A stretch of 64,000 nucleotides of DNA from Phycisphaerae bacterium (lineage in GTDB: Bacteria > Planctomycetota > Phycisphaerae > Sedimentisphaerales > Anaerobacaceae), in NCBI GenBank assembly GCA_021736645.1, contig JAIPFM010000108.1, positions 1 to 64,000 of the forward strand. The letters are read 5' to 3'. The translations under genes and the position numbers were made by a program. The number at the start of each line of letters is the position of its first letter. The stretch's first letter is position 1. Of the stretch, positions 9,968 to 19,378 are shown in pieces. The notes below the pieces were generated by a model that searched no databases, was not told the DNA's origin, and saw only the letters and a program-made list of their open reading frames with translations.

Positions 9968-11632
9968 ATGTCACACCCACTCAGTCCTATGTCTGGCTTT
10001 CAGGCCATGCCTTTGATCGCCCCTGTGTTGAGCACGCTCACCGACATAGGCTATGAAATACCCACCCCAATTCAACAAATGACGATTCCGCATCTCTTGG
10101 CCAACAAAGACCTGCTGGGTCAGGCCCAGACCGGCACAGGCAAAACAGCGGCTTTCGCCCTGCCCCTGCTGTCCAGAATTGATCTCAACCAATGTCGGCC
10201 CCAGGTGCTCGTATTGACGCCCACGCGCGAACTGGCCATCCAGGTGGCCAAGGCCTTTGAAAACTACGGCGCAGGCCTCAAACGATTGAAGGTCCTGGCG
10301 ATCTATGGCGGTCAGGAGTACGGCACACAACTCAAGGCCCTCAAGCAAGGCGTTCACGTGGTGGTAGGCACACCCGGACGCATGATGGACCACATGAACC
10401 GCCGAACCCTGTCACTCGAATCTCTGCAGTGTGTGGTTCTGGATGAAGCGGATGAAATGCTGCGCATGGGATTCATTGACGACGTAGAATGGATACTGGA
10501 TAAAACACCGGCCCACAAACAGATGGCCCTGTTTTCAGCCACCCTGCCGCAACCGGTACGCCGGATTGCCAAGAAGTATCTGAAGAACCCCGAAGAGATC
10601 ACCATTGAAAACTCCAAGCCCACGGCGCAGACCATCAGACAGCGTGTGTGCACTGTCAAGGGCTTCAACAAACCGGAGGTCCTGGCGCGTCTGCTCGAAT
10701 CCGAACCCTACGAGGGGGTGATTGTCTTTGTACGCACCAAGACCGCCACACTGGAAATCGCTGAAGACCTCAAGGCCAGAGGCTTCAATGCGGCGGCCTT
10801 GAACGGAGACATTGCCCAAAAGCAGCGTGAACTGACAGTGGCTCAGTTGAAGCAAGGCAAGGTCGATATCCTGGTGGCCACAGATGTGGCAGCACGCGGC
10901 CTCGATGTGGATCGCATCAGCCATGTGATCAATTACGACATCCCGTACGACACGGAGTCCTACATCCACCGCATCGGCCGCACCGGCCGTGCCGGCCGAA
11001 GCGGACAGGCCGTTCTCTTTGTCAGCCCCAAGGAATCGCATCTGCTTCGGGCCATTGAGCGTTTGACGCGTCAGCCCATTGAAAAGATGCAAATGCCTTC
11101 GATCAAGGCCATCAATGAACAGCGCATCGCGCGTTTTAAACAGCGCATCACAGAGACGCTGGCCAATGAAGATCTCTCCCTGTACGTGGACCTGATCGCT
11201 CAGTACCAGCTGGACCATGAGGTGTCACCCCTGACCATTGCTGCGGCCCTGGCGCATCAGCATCAGGGCAATACCCCCCTGCTCTTAAAGGAAGATCCCA
11301 AACCCAAGAAGTCGGCCAGAGAGGACCGCTCTGAACGACCCGAACGATCTCCTCACAAATTTGAAAAACGGGCAAAATCCAGGCGTCCAATTGCCGGCAT
11401 GGAACGGTACCGCATTGAGCTGGGCATGACGCATGGGGCGCAACCCAAACACATTGTGGCTGCCATATCCAATGACGCAGGTCTGCACAGTCGCGACATC
11501 GGGACCATCCAGATCAACGATCGCTTCAGCTTTATTGACCTGCCCGAAGGCATGCCCAGAGAATTGTTCCGCTCTTTAAAGCGAACCACGGTGTATGGCA
11601 GACGCCTGAAGATCAGCCGTCTCAATGGCTAA
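9968..11632 (+). CDS. deaD: DEAD-box ATP-dependent RNA helicase, DeaD/CsdA-like
   Basis: RNA helicase for ribosome assembly and structured-RNA remodelling, 554 residues. Motifs appear in order: Q motif (GYEIPTPIQQMTIPHLL), I (AQTGTGKT), Ia (PTRELAIQV), II (DEAD), III (SAT), IV (VIVFVRTKT), V (ATDVAARGLDVD) and VI (HRIGRTGRAGR). The last 75 residues (from RYRIELGMTHGAQPKHIVAA) form a DbpA-type RNA-binding fold. A charged Arg/Lys-rich linker lies between the core and that domain. It is 70 bp downstream of the response regulator and is followed by a terminator. The symbol rests on domain order; a DbpA orthologue is the alternative. Confidence 0.93.
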   Translation: MSHPLSPMSGFQAMPLIAPVLSTLTDIGYEIPTPIQQMTIPHLLANKDLLGQAQTGTGKTAAFALPLLSRIDLNQCRPQVLVLTPTRELAIQVAKAFENYGAGLKRLKVLAIYGGQEYGTQLKALKQGVHVVVGTPGRMMDHMNRRTLSLESLQCVVLDEADEMLRMGFIDDVEWILDKTPAHKQMALFSATLPQPVRRIAKKYLKNPEEITIENSKPTAQTIRQRVCTVKGFNKPEVLARLLESEPYEGVIVFVRTKTATLEIAEDLKARGFNAAALNGDIAQKQRELTVAQLKQGKVDILVATDVAARGLDVDRISHVINYDIPYDTESYIHRIGRTGRAGRSGQAVLFVSPKESHLLRAIERLTRQPIEKMQMPSIKAINEQRIARFKQRITETLANEDLSLYVDLIAQYQLDHEVSPLTIAAALAHQHQGNTPLLLKEDPKPKKSAREDRSERPERSPHKFEKRAKSRRPIAGMERYRIELGMTHGAQPKHIVAAISNDAGLHSRDIGTIQINDRFSFIDLPEGMPRELFRSLKRTTVYGRRLKISRLNG

Positions 11633-11677
11633 AAAAACACGAGGCTCAATCCGCATTGGATTGAGCCTCGTGTTTTT
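11633..11677. terminator. Bidirectional Rho-independent terminator
   Basis: A perfect inverted repeat with arms of 20 bp (AAAAACACGAGGCTCAATCC and its complement) around a 5-base loop (11653-11657). The outer ends are A and T runs, so it can stop transcription from both directions. It begins right after the helicase stop codon and lies 19 bp from the end of the convergent lysC. Confidence 0.95.
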
Positions 11678-11696
11678 GGTTTTTGGGTTTTAGGGG

Positions 11697-13052
11697 CTAG
11701 CTTTTTCTCAGCAGCGCCTGGGCCAGCGATCGAACGGCATGTTTGCGATCCACGTCTTTCACACCGAACATGATGCTGATCTCTGAGGATCCCTGGTTGA
11801 TCATTTCGAGGTTCACCCCTGCGTCTGCCAGTGCACCGCTCGCCTTGGCAGCCACACCCACGGCATAACGCATGCCCTCACCCACGATCATGATCAAGGC
11901 CAGACCGTGTTCGATGGTCACATCATCCACCCCCAATTCAGTCTTGATACGATTCAGCACATGCTCTTCCTTTTCATGCGTAAACGGAGCGCTCTGAAGA
12001 ATCACGGACATATCGTCAATGCCTGTAGGACAGTGTTCAAAAGACAGGCCTTCTTCTTCCAGAATCTGGAGTAATCGGCGACCAAAACCGAGCTCTCGGT
12101 TCATCATGTACTTACTCAATGAGATGGCGCTGAACCCCGATGCACTGGCAATACCGGTGATCTCGCCATGCGTATATTTTCGTTCAGGCACAATCAGAGT
12201 GCCTGGTGCATCCGGCCGATTCGTGTTCTTTATACAGATAGGGACATTGGCATGCACGGCAGGAATGATGGCTTCATCATGAAACACGCCAAATCCGGCG
12301 TAGGCCAGTTCCCTCATCTCACGATACGTCAGCAGGGAAATGGCAGGGGCATCCGGTTTGATGCGCGGGTCCACGGCATACACGGAATCCACGTCCGTGA
12401 AGTTCTCATACACGTCGGCCTTGACAGCCGCAGCCAGAATCGCCCCTGTGATATCAGATCCGCCCCGTGGGAATGTGGCGACCTCACCCTGCTTGGTGTA
12501 GCCGAAAAAGCCGGGAAATATCGCAATCTCCGTCACCTCTTTAAGTGAGGCCAACCGATCAAGTGACTCCGGCAGCACCTGGGCATTGCCAAAATCATCA
12601 CTCAACAGCATGCCCGCCTCCTTGGGATTCACATACCTGGCCTTCACGCCCTGTTGATTGAACACCTGGGCAATGATCTTGGCATTGTTGTCTTCCCCTG
12701 AGGCCTTCATGGTGTCCATGAACTGGGCTTTTTTCGAAGACCGGCTGGCAATACGGGCCTCAAGGTCTTCTCGGATCTGCTGGACAATGTCACTGCCCAA
12801 TCCCAGGTCTTTCTGGATTTCGGCATAGCGCTGCACCACGGCCTCCAGTTCTCCTGCGTACTCGCGACCCGCCAGCACGGAGTCCGCCAAGCCAATCAGG
12901 AGGTCCGTGACCTTGGTATCCTTGTCATGACGTTTCCCTGGCGCAGACACCACCACAATGCGACGGTCTGCATCATGCTTGACAATGTCAAGGACCTTCA
13001 AAATCTGCTGGGCATTGGCCAGCGAAGAACCACCGAATTTAACTACTTTCAT
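11697..13052 (-). CDS. lysC: Aspartate kinase
   Basis: Phosphorylates aspartate in the first step towards lysine, threonine, methionine and diaminopimelate. The start is the ATG at 13052 (MKVVKFGGSSLANAQQI), which gives the canonical nucleotide-binding KFGGSS at residues 4-9 and has AAGGGA upstream; an in-frame ATG at 13079 adds nine unlikely residues. The 451-residue product has the kinase domain with FPRGGSDITGAILAAAVKAD and a C-terminal ACT pair (PTGIDDMSVILQ; INQGSSEISIMFGV), so feedback control by an aspartate-family amino acid is expected. It is the last gene of hom-(homoserine kinase-like)-lysC. Confidence 0.96.
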   Translation of the reverse strand: MKVVKFGGSSLANAQQILKVLDIVKHDADRRIVVVSAPGKRHDKDTKVTDLLIGLADSVLAGREYAGELEAVVQRYAEIQKDLGLGSDIVQQIREDLEARIASRSSKKAQFMDTMKASGEDNNAKIIAQVFNQQGVKARYVNPKEAGMLLSDDFGNAQVLPESLDRLASLKEVTEIAIFPGFFGYTKQGEVATFPRGGSDITGAILAAAVKADVYENFTDVDSVYAVDPRIKPDAPAISLLTYREMRELAYAGFGVFHDEAIIPAVHANVPICIKNTNRPDAPGTLIVPERKYTHGEITGIASASGFSAISLSKYMMNRELGFGRRLLQILEEEGLSFEHCPTGIDDMSVILQSAPFTHEKEEHVLNRIKTELGVDDVTIEHGLALIMIVGEGMRYAVGVAAKASGALADAGVNLEMINQGSSEISIMFGVKDVDRKHAVRSLAQALLRKS

Positions 13053-13079
13053 GCTATTCCCTTGTGTTTGCAAATTCAT

Positions 13080-14279
13080 TTACCGTGAAGAGCTCTTGAT
13101 AAAATACTCCATGAGCTCGTGACCTTTTTCAATTCTAAAACCGCTCTCCCTGGCACTGGTCTCACTGAATGGCTTTGACATGATCGGTTTGATGCCTGTG
13201 CCTGCCATGGCAAAGGGCACGGGATCGGACGTATGGGCACCCGTCATCACCGGTGTGGGATGATCCGGCAAGACCATCACACGCCACTGATCATACTGCT
13301 TTATCGCCTGCACCACGGGCCCGACAATCTCCTTATCAATGCGTTCTATGGCCTTGACCTTGATGGGTGCATTGCCCTGATGGCCCGCCTCATCCGGGCC
13401 TTCGATATGCACAAACACAAAATCATGGGTCTTGAGCGCCTCAATGGCGGCCTGGGCCTTTCCCGCGTAATTGGTGTCATAAAAACCCGTGGCGCCCTCC
13501 ACTTCAATCAAGTCGAACCCCACCAGTTTGGCCAATCCCCGCACCAGATCCACCGCGGTAATGGCAGCCCCTGTCAATCCAAACTGCTTTTTGAAGCTGT
13601 CCATCATGGTCTTGCGTCCCTGCCCCCACAACCAGATCGAACTGACCGCATTCTCACCCAGATCCTGCCGGATTTTATTAATGGCGTGGTCTTCGAACAG
13701 GCCCATGGACTGCTGAATCAGGTCCTTGAGCAGATCCGCCCCCTTGCCGCGAGGCAGCAGTTTCTCCACGGCCTTGCCAATATGGTCATGAGGCGGATAC
13801 GTATAACAGTCAAAGTCGATGCCGCGACACACCATGAGATGACGATAACTCACACCTGTATAAAACTCCAGGCGATCATCCTTGATGTGCTGCGACAACT
13901 CGTGAATCAGGGTCTGGGCTTCAGGTGTTGAAATATGGCCGGCACTGTGGTCCGCCATCTTACCGTCCGACAGGGTCACGAGGTTGCAGCGAAACACCCA
14001 GTCTGCCAGGCCCAGGGGAATGTCCTGAGCCACGGCTTCAATGGGCGCCCTGCCCGTATAGTAGGTCGCCGGATCATAGCCGAGCAGACTCATTTGAGCC
14101 ACGTCACTGCCTGGTTCGAAGCCGTTCGGGATGGTTTGTACGAGACCCAGACGCCCTTCCATACTGATGGCATCCATATGGGGCGTGTGCGCCGCTTCAA
14201 TCGCGGTCTTACCGTCAAATTGTTCCAGAGGTTCATCTGCCGCACCGTCCGGCAGGATAAGCACATATTTTGCTGTCAT
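13080..14279 (-). CDS. Phosphoglycerate-mutase-like protein, probable homoserine kinase
   Basis: A 399-residue member of the alkaline-phosphatase superfamily close to archaeal cofactor-independent phosphoglycerate mutase (ApgM). N-terminal YVLILPDGAADEPL gives the metal-binding Asp. EPGSDVAQMSLLGYDPATYY holds the catalytic Ser and further ligands. HIEGPDEAGHQGN and VLPDHPTPV.....HTSDPVPF supply the C-terminal Asp/His metal ligands. A subfamily of these proteins (TIGR02535) is annotated as proposed homoserine kinase when encoded beside hom and lysC, as here; no GHMP-type ThrB lies in the operon. Glycolytic mutase activity remains the alternative. It is 27 bp upstream of lysC. Confidence 0.85.
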   Translation of the reverse strand: MTAKYVLILPDGAADEPLEQFDGKTAIEAAHTPHMDAISMEGRLGLVQTIPNGFEPGSDVAQMSLLGYDPATYYTGRAPIEAVAQDIPLGLADWVFRCNLVTLSDGKMADHSAGHISTPEAQTLIHELSQHIKDDRLEFYTGVSYRHLMVCRGIDFDCYTYPPHDHIGKAVEKLLPRGKGADLLKDLIQQSMGLFEDHAINKIRQDLGENAVSSIWLWGQGRKTMMDSFKKQFGLTGAAITAVDLVRGLAKLVGFDLIEVEGATGFYDTNYAGKAQAAIEALKTHDFVFVHIEGPDEAGHQGNAPIKVKAIERIDKEIVGPVVQAIKQYDQWRVMVLPDHPTPVMTGAHTSDPVPFAMAGTGIKPIMSKPFSETSARESGFRIEKGHELMEYFIKSSSR

Positions 14280-14364
14280 AAGTTACCGTTCCGTCTCTAT
14301 CAAGGTCCGCCCACGAGCCTGGCTCAGAGGCGCAGAGCCTGGACCCAGAATGTAATCCAGGGAC

Positions 14365-15690
14365 CTAGGCCTCACGATCCTCAGGAATGTCCACAATGCG
14401 AATGCAGCGGGGTTGACCTGTGATCACCTCTGAATCCGTTAAATCCTTGAGCGCACCCCGCATGTTCTTTTCCTGTGTCTCGTGCGTGGTCATCACCACA
14501 GGCACGCACGCATGGGGCGACTTGGCTTCATGCTGCAATGCCCCTGAAATGCTGATCTCATGATCCGCCAGAATTCGCGTACAGGTCGCCATCACACCGG
14601 GATGGTCCTTGGCCATCACGCGAATATAGAAACGGCACACACAATCATCCATGGGCTCTATCCTGTCACCAGCCTCGGTCTTGGGCAAGATCCGGGTGTG
14701 CTCAAACGTACGACAGGCATTGCCCGTTGCCACGTCAATCACATCGGCCACCACGGCACTGGCCGTGGGCATCATGCCTGCGCCGCGGCCATAAAACATG
14801 ACCTCTCCCACAGCATGGCCAAATACGGACACAGCATTAAACGGGCCGTCCACACGGGCCAATGCACAGTCGTTCAGGATGAAGGCCGGGTGCACGCGCA
14901 GCGAAATCTTGCCCTCGGTCGTCTTCTGACCAATGGCCAGGAGTTTCAGGCAGTACCCCAGTTCCTGACCGTAACGAATATCATCGATGGAAATATTCTC
15001 GATCCCTTCTCGATAAATATCGTTCAGGGTAATTTCGACACCAAAGGCCAGAGACCCCATGATGGCCAACTTGTGCGTGCTGTCGCCCCCATTGATATCC
15101 AGCGTGGGGTCCGCTTCAGCATAGCCCTTTTCCTGAGCCTGCGCCAGGGTCTCTGAAAAGCCGGTCCCCCGGAGACTCATATTGGACAGGATGTAATTAC
15201 ACGTGCCATTGACAATCCCGAAAATACCCTGAATGTCATTGGCCGCAAGTCCCGTGCGAAGGGCTGAGATAATTGGAATACCGCCGGCACAACTCGCCTC
15301 AAAGGCAATACACCGCTTCATCTGACGAGCCACCTGATACAACTCCGCCCCGTGCTCGGCCAACAGGGCCTTATTGGCAGTGACCACGTGCTTCCCGGCT
15401 CTGAGCAGGTCAAGTTGCAGCGTCCTGGCGTACTCCGTACCGCCGATCAATACCACCGCAATCTCAATGCGTTCATCGGCCAGCAGAACCTGAATATCAT
15501 CGGTGAGAATCCCTTCCGGCAATGTCACGGAACGAGGTGTCTCGAGATCCAGGTCCACCACGCAAGCCAGGTTCAGACGAAACCCGGTTTTGCTGCAAAT
15601 GGCATCACCCTGTTCCAGGATCAGCTTTGCCACACCGGTCCCGACCGTGCCAAATCCCACCAATCCCACATGGACCACATTGTCATTCAT
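14365..15690 (-). CDS. hom: Homoserine dehydrogenase with C-terminal ACT domain
   Basis: NAD(P)-dependent reduction of aspartate semialdehyde to homoserine, 441 residues. The Rossmann nucleotide site is GLVGFGTVGTGVAKLI. The catalytic domain contains VTANKALLAEHG, FEASCAGGIPIISALRTGL and GIVNGTCNYILSNM, then the conserved KGYAEADPTLDINGGDSTHK. The final 80 residues (RVMAKDHPGVMATCTRILAD) are an ACT domain, the usual site of threonine feedback. It heads the hom-(homoserine kinase-like)-lysC operon with an 85-bp gap to the next gene. Confidence 0.97.
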   Translation of the reverse strand: MNDNVVHVGLVGFGTVGTGVAKLILEQGDAICSKTGFRLNLACVVDLDLETPRSVTLPEGILTDDIQVLLADERIEIAVVLIGGTEYARTLQLDLLRAGKHVVTANKALLAEHGAELYQVARQMKRCIAFEASCAGGIPIISALRTGLAANDIQGIFGIVNGTCNYILSNMSLRGTGFSETLAQAQEKGYAEADPTLDINGGDSTHKLAIMGSLAFGVEITLNDIYREGIENISIDDIRYGQELGYCLKLLAIGQKTTEGKISLRVHPAFILNDCALARVDGPFNAVSVFGHAVGEVMFYGRGAGMMPTASAVVADVIDVATGNACRTFEHTRILPKTEAGDRIEPMDDCVCRFYIRVMAKDHPGVMATCTRILADHEISISGALQHEAKSPHACVPVVMTTHETQEKNMRGALKDLTDSEVITGQPRCIRIVDIPEDREA

Positions 15691-15961
15691 GATTCAAAAC
15701 CTTCCCGGATATTATTGTAGACCCGCATGACGATTCGGCCTTGTCCTTGTTTTCTTGTGTCCAGGCTCCGACAGGCCGAGACCACCAGGTTAAATAGTGG
15801 ATAATCAACCCGATTACGGGCATTGGGTCAAGGTAAAAATGGGAGGATAAACCAAATAAGAAGCACGATTTATCACATCTGAACACCGGAATCAGGGTAG
15901 GACAAAAAGCCCAAAAGGGTGGATCTCAGCAGGACTCCGTGCGGATTCCATGCATGACAAC
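15691..15961. other. Upstream region of the hom operon
   Basis: The 271-bp gap between hom and the hybrid kinase, both on the - strand, should carry the promoter of the hom operon. No convincing -35/-10 pair, T-box, riboswitch or terminator was recognised. A 67-codon frame crossing it has no ribosome binding site and no family resemblance. Confidence 0.4.
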
Positions 15962-18721
15962 TCAACTGGCCTGGATGATCTCTTCCACGGCCCGATCCTG
16001 GGTATCACTGAGCGATGCAAAGCCTTGCTGATTCTTTATAGGCATATGGATCACAAAGGCCGTGCCCTTGTCAACCTCGCTCTGAACCTCGATACGACCG
16101 TTGTGCGCCTCGACAATCCGATGCACAATGGCCAGGCCAAGACCTGTGCCGGTAATCTGTTTCCCGGGTCGGTTCACGCGATAGAATCGATCAAAAACCT
16201 TGGCGAGATCTTCTTTGGGAATTCCCAGTCCCGTGTCTTTGACCGTGAGAACAAACTCGTTCCCTGTACACTTTGCCCCCACCATGACTTGGCCGTTTTC
16301 AGGGGTAAATTTGATGGCATTACTGGTCAGATTGGTCAGCGCCTGAATCATACGATCAGAATCGAACACAGCCATTGGCGCATCCGGCTGTATTTCAAGG
16401 GTCATATGCACATTGAATTTTTTCGCCAGGGGCATCATCGTATGGTACACTTCTTCCACGGTCTGAATGAGATTCCCTTCTGCCATCTGGAAGACCATCT
16501 TGCCTGCGCCCAGTTTCTGGAAATCCAGAACATCATTGATCAGACGCCACAAACGATCAATGTTTCTCCTGGCCACACCCAGAAAGTGCTTTTGGTCGTT
16601 GTTGATGTTTCCTGCGACCTCATCCAGCACAATCATCACGGCCTCCTTCATGGCGGCCAGGGGTGTCCTTAGTTCGTGTGATACCGTGGAAATAAACTGA
16701 GACTTGATCTCCATGGTGTCTCTCAATTCACGTTCTGCATGCACGCGATCGGTGATGTCATTGATGGCCGCCACCACACAGTGATCGCCGTCAATCGTCA
16801 CGACTTCGGTACTGAGAGATAACCAGGGAGTGACGACCTTGCCATTGACGTTCAATTGCGGATTCAACTCGACGCCATGAATGGATCTATTTTCATCCAA
16901 CGAGGTCCTGATGGTCCCAAAGAACTGGCAATGCATACATGAGGGGCTATCACCGCATCGCATTGATCCGTTTTTGGGCGTCTTGGAAGCATTCACACAG
17001 CCCATCACATAGCCGGGGTGCTGATTGATAATATCCACATATTCCTTGAATGCCATGGCCCGGGCCGCGTCATTGGCGCGACGCACCCGCATGTTCGAGC
17101 CAATCAACAACATGCCAATGGGCGCAGCATCAAAAATCGCTTCCAGGTTCTTTTGCTTTCGATTGAGTATTTCATGAACGCGCTTGCGCTCAGAAATATC
17201 CACATCAACCCCACGGTAGCCCAGCAACTCTCCCCGTTCGTCCAGCAAAGGGACACCGCTCTTTGACAGCCACACCGTATTCCCATTGATATCCTGTATC
17301 TTTGTCTCAAATTGTCGGAATCGATCCTTTCGGGCAAAGACTTCGAACGATTTCTTTTTGAGGCTTTCACGCTGGTCCGGAGCAAAGAGATCATAGAAAT
17401 AGGTTTTGTCCAGCAGGTCCTGGATCTTGTACCCGAGAATTTTTTCGACCACAGGACTGACATAGGTAAACAAACCCTGGGCGTCCACTTCCCAGATCCA
17501 CTCCTGCGCATTCTCCACCACCTGCCGGAATCGTTCTTCAGATTTGAGGAGTGCCAGTTCCGCCTGTTTCCGTTCAGTGACATCACGAAAACTCAACACC
17601 TGTCCAGTGACTTGCTCTGCCACATACTGGGGCTTGGAAAACTGTTCATAGATCCTGCCATCCTTAAAAACAAGAATCCCATGGGTTTCCGCCATAGGTG
17701 GCGTCCGGGACGTACCGGTCGTTTTGAGATCGTGGAGAAAAGCCCCTCCCTCCAGGAGCTGTTCATCCATCATGGTCACCAAATCGCCAAAACATGTCTT
17801 GGCCAGCGTCTCCTCGGACACCCCCCACATGGACGAAAATTTCTGATTGTACACCGTAAAGCGGCCTTCATTATCCACGGCCAGCAATCCATCCGCTGTG
17901 GATTCCAGGGTGGCATGCAGCAGGGCGCAGGATTGGTCGAGTTGTTTTTCCGCTTCCTTGCGTTCTGTAATATCTCGAATGACACCAATGGACCCGGCCA
18001 TACGATCTTCAGCGTCCTTGAGCACTGTCAAGGAGATATCCACGTCAATGAGCTTTCCTGTCTTTTTGAGCATGCGGGTCTCAAGATGGTGCTGCATCCC
18101 CTTGAGACGCACATTCTGGTCACATATTTTCTGCCACTCCTGGTCCGGATAGAAGGCCTTAATGGGACGCAGATAGAGATCTTCTTCAGTCATTTCCAGA
18201 AGATCGGCCGTAAACTGGTTCCAGGAAATGAGTTGTCCCTCTGCATTGGCCAGCATGATGGCCACCGCAGAGTTCTCAAAAATGACGCGATAATTGGCCT
18301 CTGCCTCCTGCAGTTTATTCTCAGCCCTTTTTCGCTCCACGGCATAGCGAATGGCACGCACGAGGATCGGGCCATCGACCTGACCTTTAATCAAATAGTC
18401 CTGGGCGCCCAGCTGAACCGCTTGAATGGCAATCGCCTCATCATCCTGCCCGCTCATGATGATGACAGGCACGTGAGGCGCCACGCTATGAAGCTTCTCA
18501 ACGACATTCGTGCCCACACTGTCGGGCAATCCCAAGTCTGAAAGAACCACATCAAACGTTTCAGACTGAACCATGTCCAGGGCGTCTTTCAGCAAACCGA
18601 CTGACTTCACGACAGACACAGACAAGGTGGACAGCGTCAGCAAGCGCTCCAACAGTTTTTTATCCACCACATCATCTTCGATGATGAGGATTCTTAAACC
18701 CTTGTCATGATTCTCGCTCAC
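15962..18721 (-). CDS. Hybrid sensor histidine kinase REC-PAS x4-HisKA-HATPase
   Basis: A cytoplasmic kinase of about 919 residues. The start is GTG at 18721 with GAGGAG six bases upstream; an ATG at 18775 would add 18 residues without such a site. The order is a receiver domain (acidic pocket IIEDD, phosphoacceptor in VVLSDLGLPDS), four PAS/PAC modules separated by ITERKEAE-type linkers, HisKA with VSHELRTPLA, and the HATPase domain (LTNLTSNAIKF, VKDTGLGIPKE, GTGLGLAIVHRIV). The fourth PAS holds a Cys cluster (MGCVNASKT, then MRCGDSPSCMHCQF). It follows the CheY-like gene and the secretin at the end of the pilus operon, so the pair probably governs that machine or responds to surface signals. 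Confidence 0.93.
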   Translation of the reverse strand: MSENHDKGLRILIIEDDVVDKKLLERLLTLSTLSVSVVKSVGLLKDALDMVQSETFDVVLSDLGLPDSVGTNVVEKLHSVAPHVPVIIMSGQDDEAIAIQAVQLGAQDYLIKGQVDGPILVRAIRYAVERKRAENKLQEAEANYRVIFENSAVAIMLANAEGQLISWNQFTADLLEMTEEDLYLRPIKAFYPDQEWQKICDQNVRLKGMQHHLETRMLKKTGKLIDVDISLTVLKDAEDRMAGSIGVIRDITERKEAEKQLDQSCALLHATLESTADGLLAVDNEGRFTVYNQKFSSMWGVSEETLAKTCFGDLVTMMDEQLLEGGAFLHDLKTTGTSRTPPMAETHGILVFKDGRIYEQFSKPQYVAEQVTGQVLSFRDVTERKQAELALLKSEERFRQVVENAQEWIWEVDAQGLFTYVSPVVEKILGYKIQDLLDKTYFYDLFAPDQRESLKKKSFEVFARKDRFRQFETKIQDINGNTVWLSKSGVPLLDERGELLGYRGVDVDISERKRVHEILNRKQKNLEAIFDAAPIGMLLIGSNMRVRRANDAARAMAFKEYVDIINQHPGYVMGCVNASKTPKNGSMRCGDSPSCMHCQFFGTIRTSLDENRSIHGVELNPQLNVNGKVVTPWLSLSTEVVTIDGDHCVVAAINDITDRVHAERELRDTMEIKSQFISTVSHELRTPLAAMKEAVMIVLDEVAGNINNDQKHFLGVARRNIDRLWRLINDVLDFQKLGAGKMVFQMAEGNLIQTVEEVYHTMMPLAKKFNVHMTLEIQPDAPMAVFDSDRMIQALTNLTSNAIKFTPENGQVMVGAKCTGNEFVLTVKDTGLGIPKEDLAKVFDRFYRVNRPGKQITGTGLGLAIVHRIVEAHNGRIEVQSEVDKGTAFVIHMPIKNQQGFASLSDTQDRAVEEIIQAS

Positions 18722-18784
18722 TGTGTACTCCTCTGTCTCACGCATGTCTGAAGCCAATGACACCCTGCACAACATCGGGCATCT

Positions 18785-19198
18785 TTAATTGTCCTCTCCG
18801 ATATTCAGGGCTGTTTGAACCTTCTCCATCAATTCCGAAAAATTAAATGGTTTTGTGACATAATCAGAAATACCGTATTGAGAGGCCGCCGCAACATCCC
18901 GTGGCTCACTGATGGCAGTGACCATAATGACGGGGATATGTTTCAGGGCCGGATTGGACCGCAGCTGCATCAACATCTGGTGGCCGTCCATTTGCGGCAT
19001 ATTGGTATCCAGAAGGATCAGATCAGGCATTTCAGCCTCGGCTTGCGCCAATCCCTCCACACCATTGCTGGCCGTGATCACATCACAGTCAGAAAATTTC
19101 AACCGATATTCAACTGTGCTGCGCAGATCAGGCTCATCATCCACGACAAGAATTTTCGGCTTCGTGACTTTTTTCCTGGTTTTGAATAGTCCTAACAT
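18785..19198 (-). CDS. Single-domain CheY-like response regulator
   Basis: A 137-residue receiver domain without output domain. The acidic pair is in KILVVDDEPDLR, the phosphoacceptor is Asp64 (LILLDTNMPQMDG), the switch Thr sits in VIMVTAIS, and the conserved Lys is in DYVTKPFN. It lies 63 bp upstream of the hybrid kinase on the same strand and 180 bp downstream of the secretin. It probably works as a phosphorelay partner of that kinase, or diffuses to a pilus or flagellar target; the target cannot be read here. Confidence 0.93.
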   Translation of the reverse strand: MLGLFKTRKKVTKPKILVVDDEPDLRSTVEYRLKFSDCDVITASNGVEGLAQAEAEMPDLILLDTNMPQMDGHQMLMQLRSNPALKHIPVIMVTAISEPRDVAAASQYGISDYVTKPFNFSELMEKVQTALNIGEDN

Positions 19199-19378
19199 AT
19201 TGTCACCTCTGTCACCTTCTTAACCTACATCATTACGGACATTTCTACTGTCATACGCGGGCTCGATCAGGCCATCGTGCGGTTCCCGGGTCCACCGATT
19301 CACCACACACTGCGAGCCACCGACAAAACGGACGAACGCCATACACCGTAAACACGGGATCGCTTTCGGGGGCACACT

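Noticed and set aside
15683-15886. 67-codon frame ending inside hom, possible leader peptide
   Set aside because: GTG start without ribosome site; no run of Thr, Ile or Met codons as expected for an attenuator.
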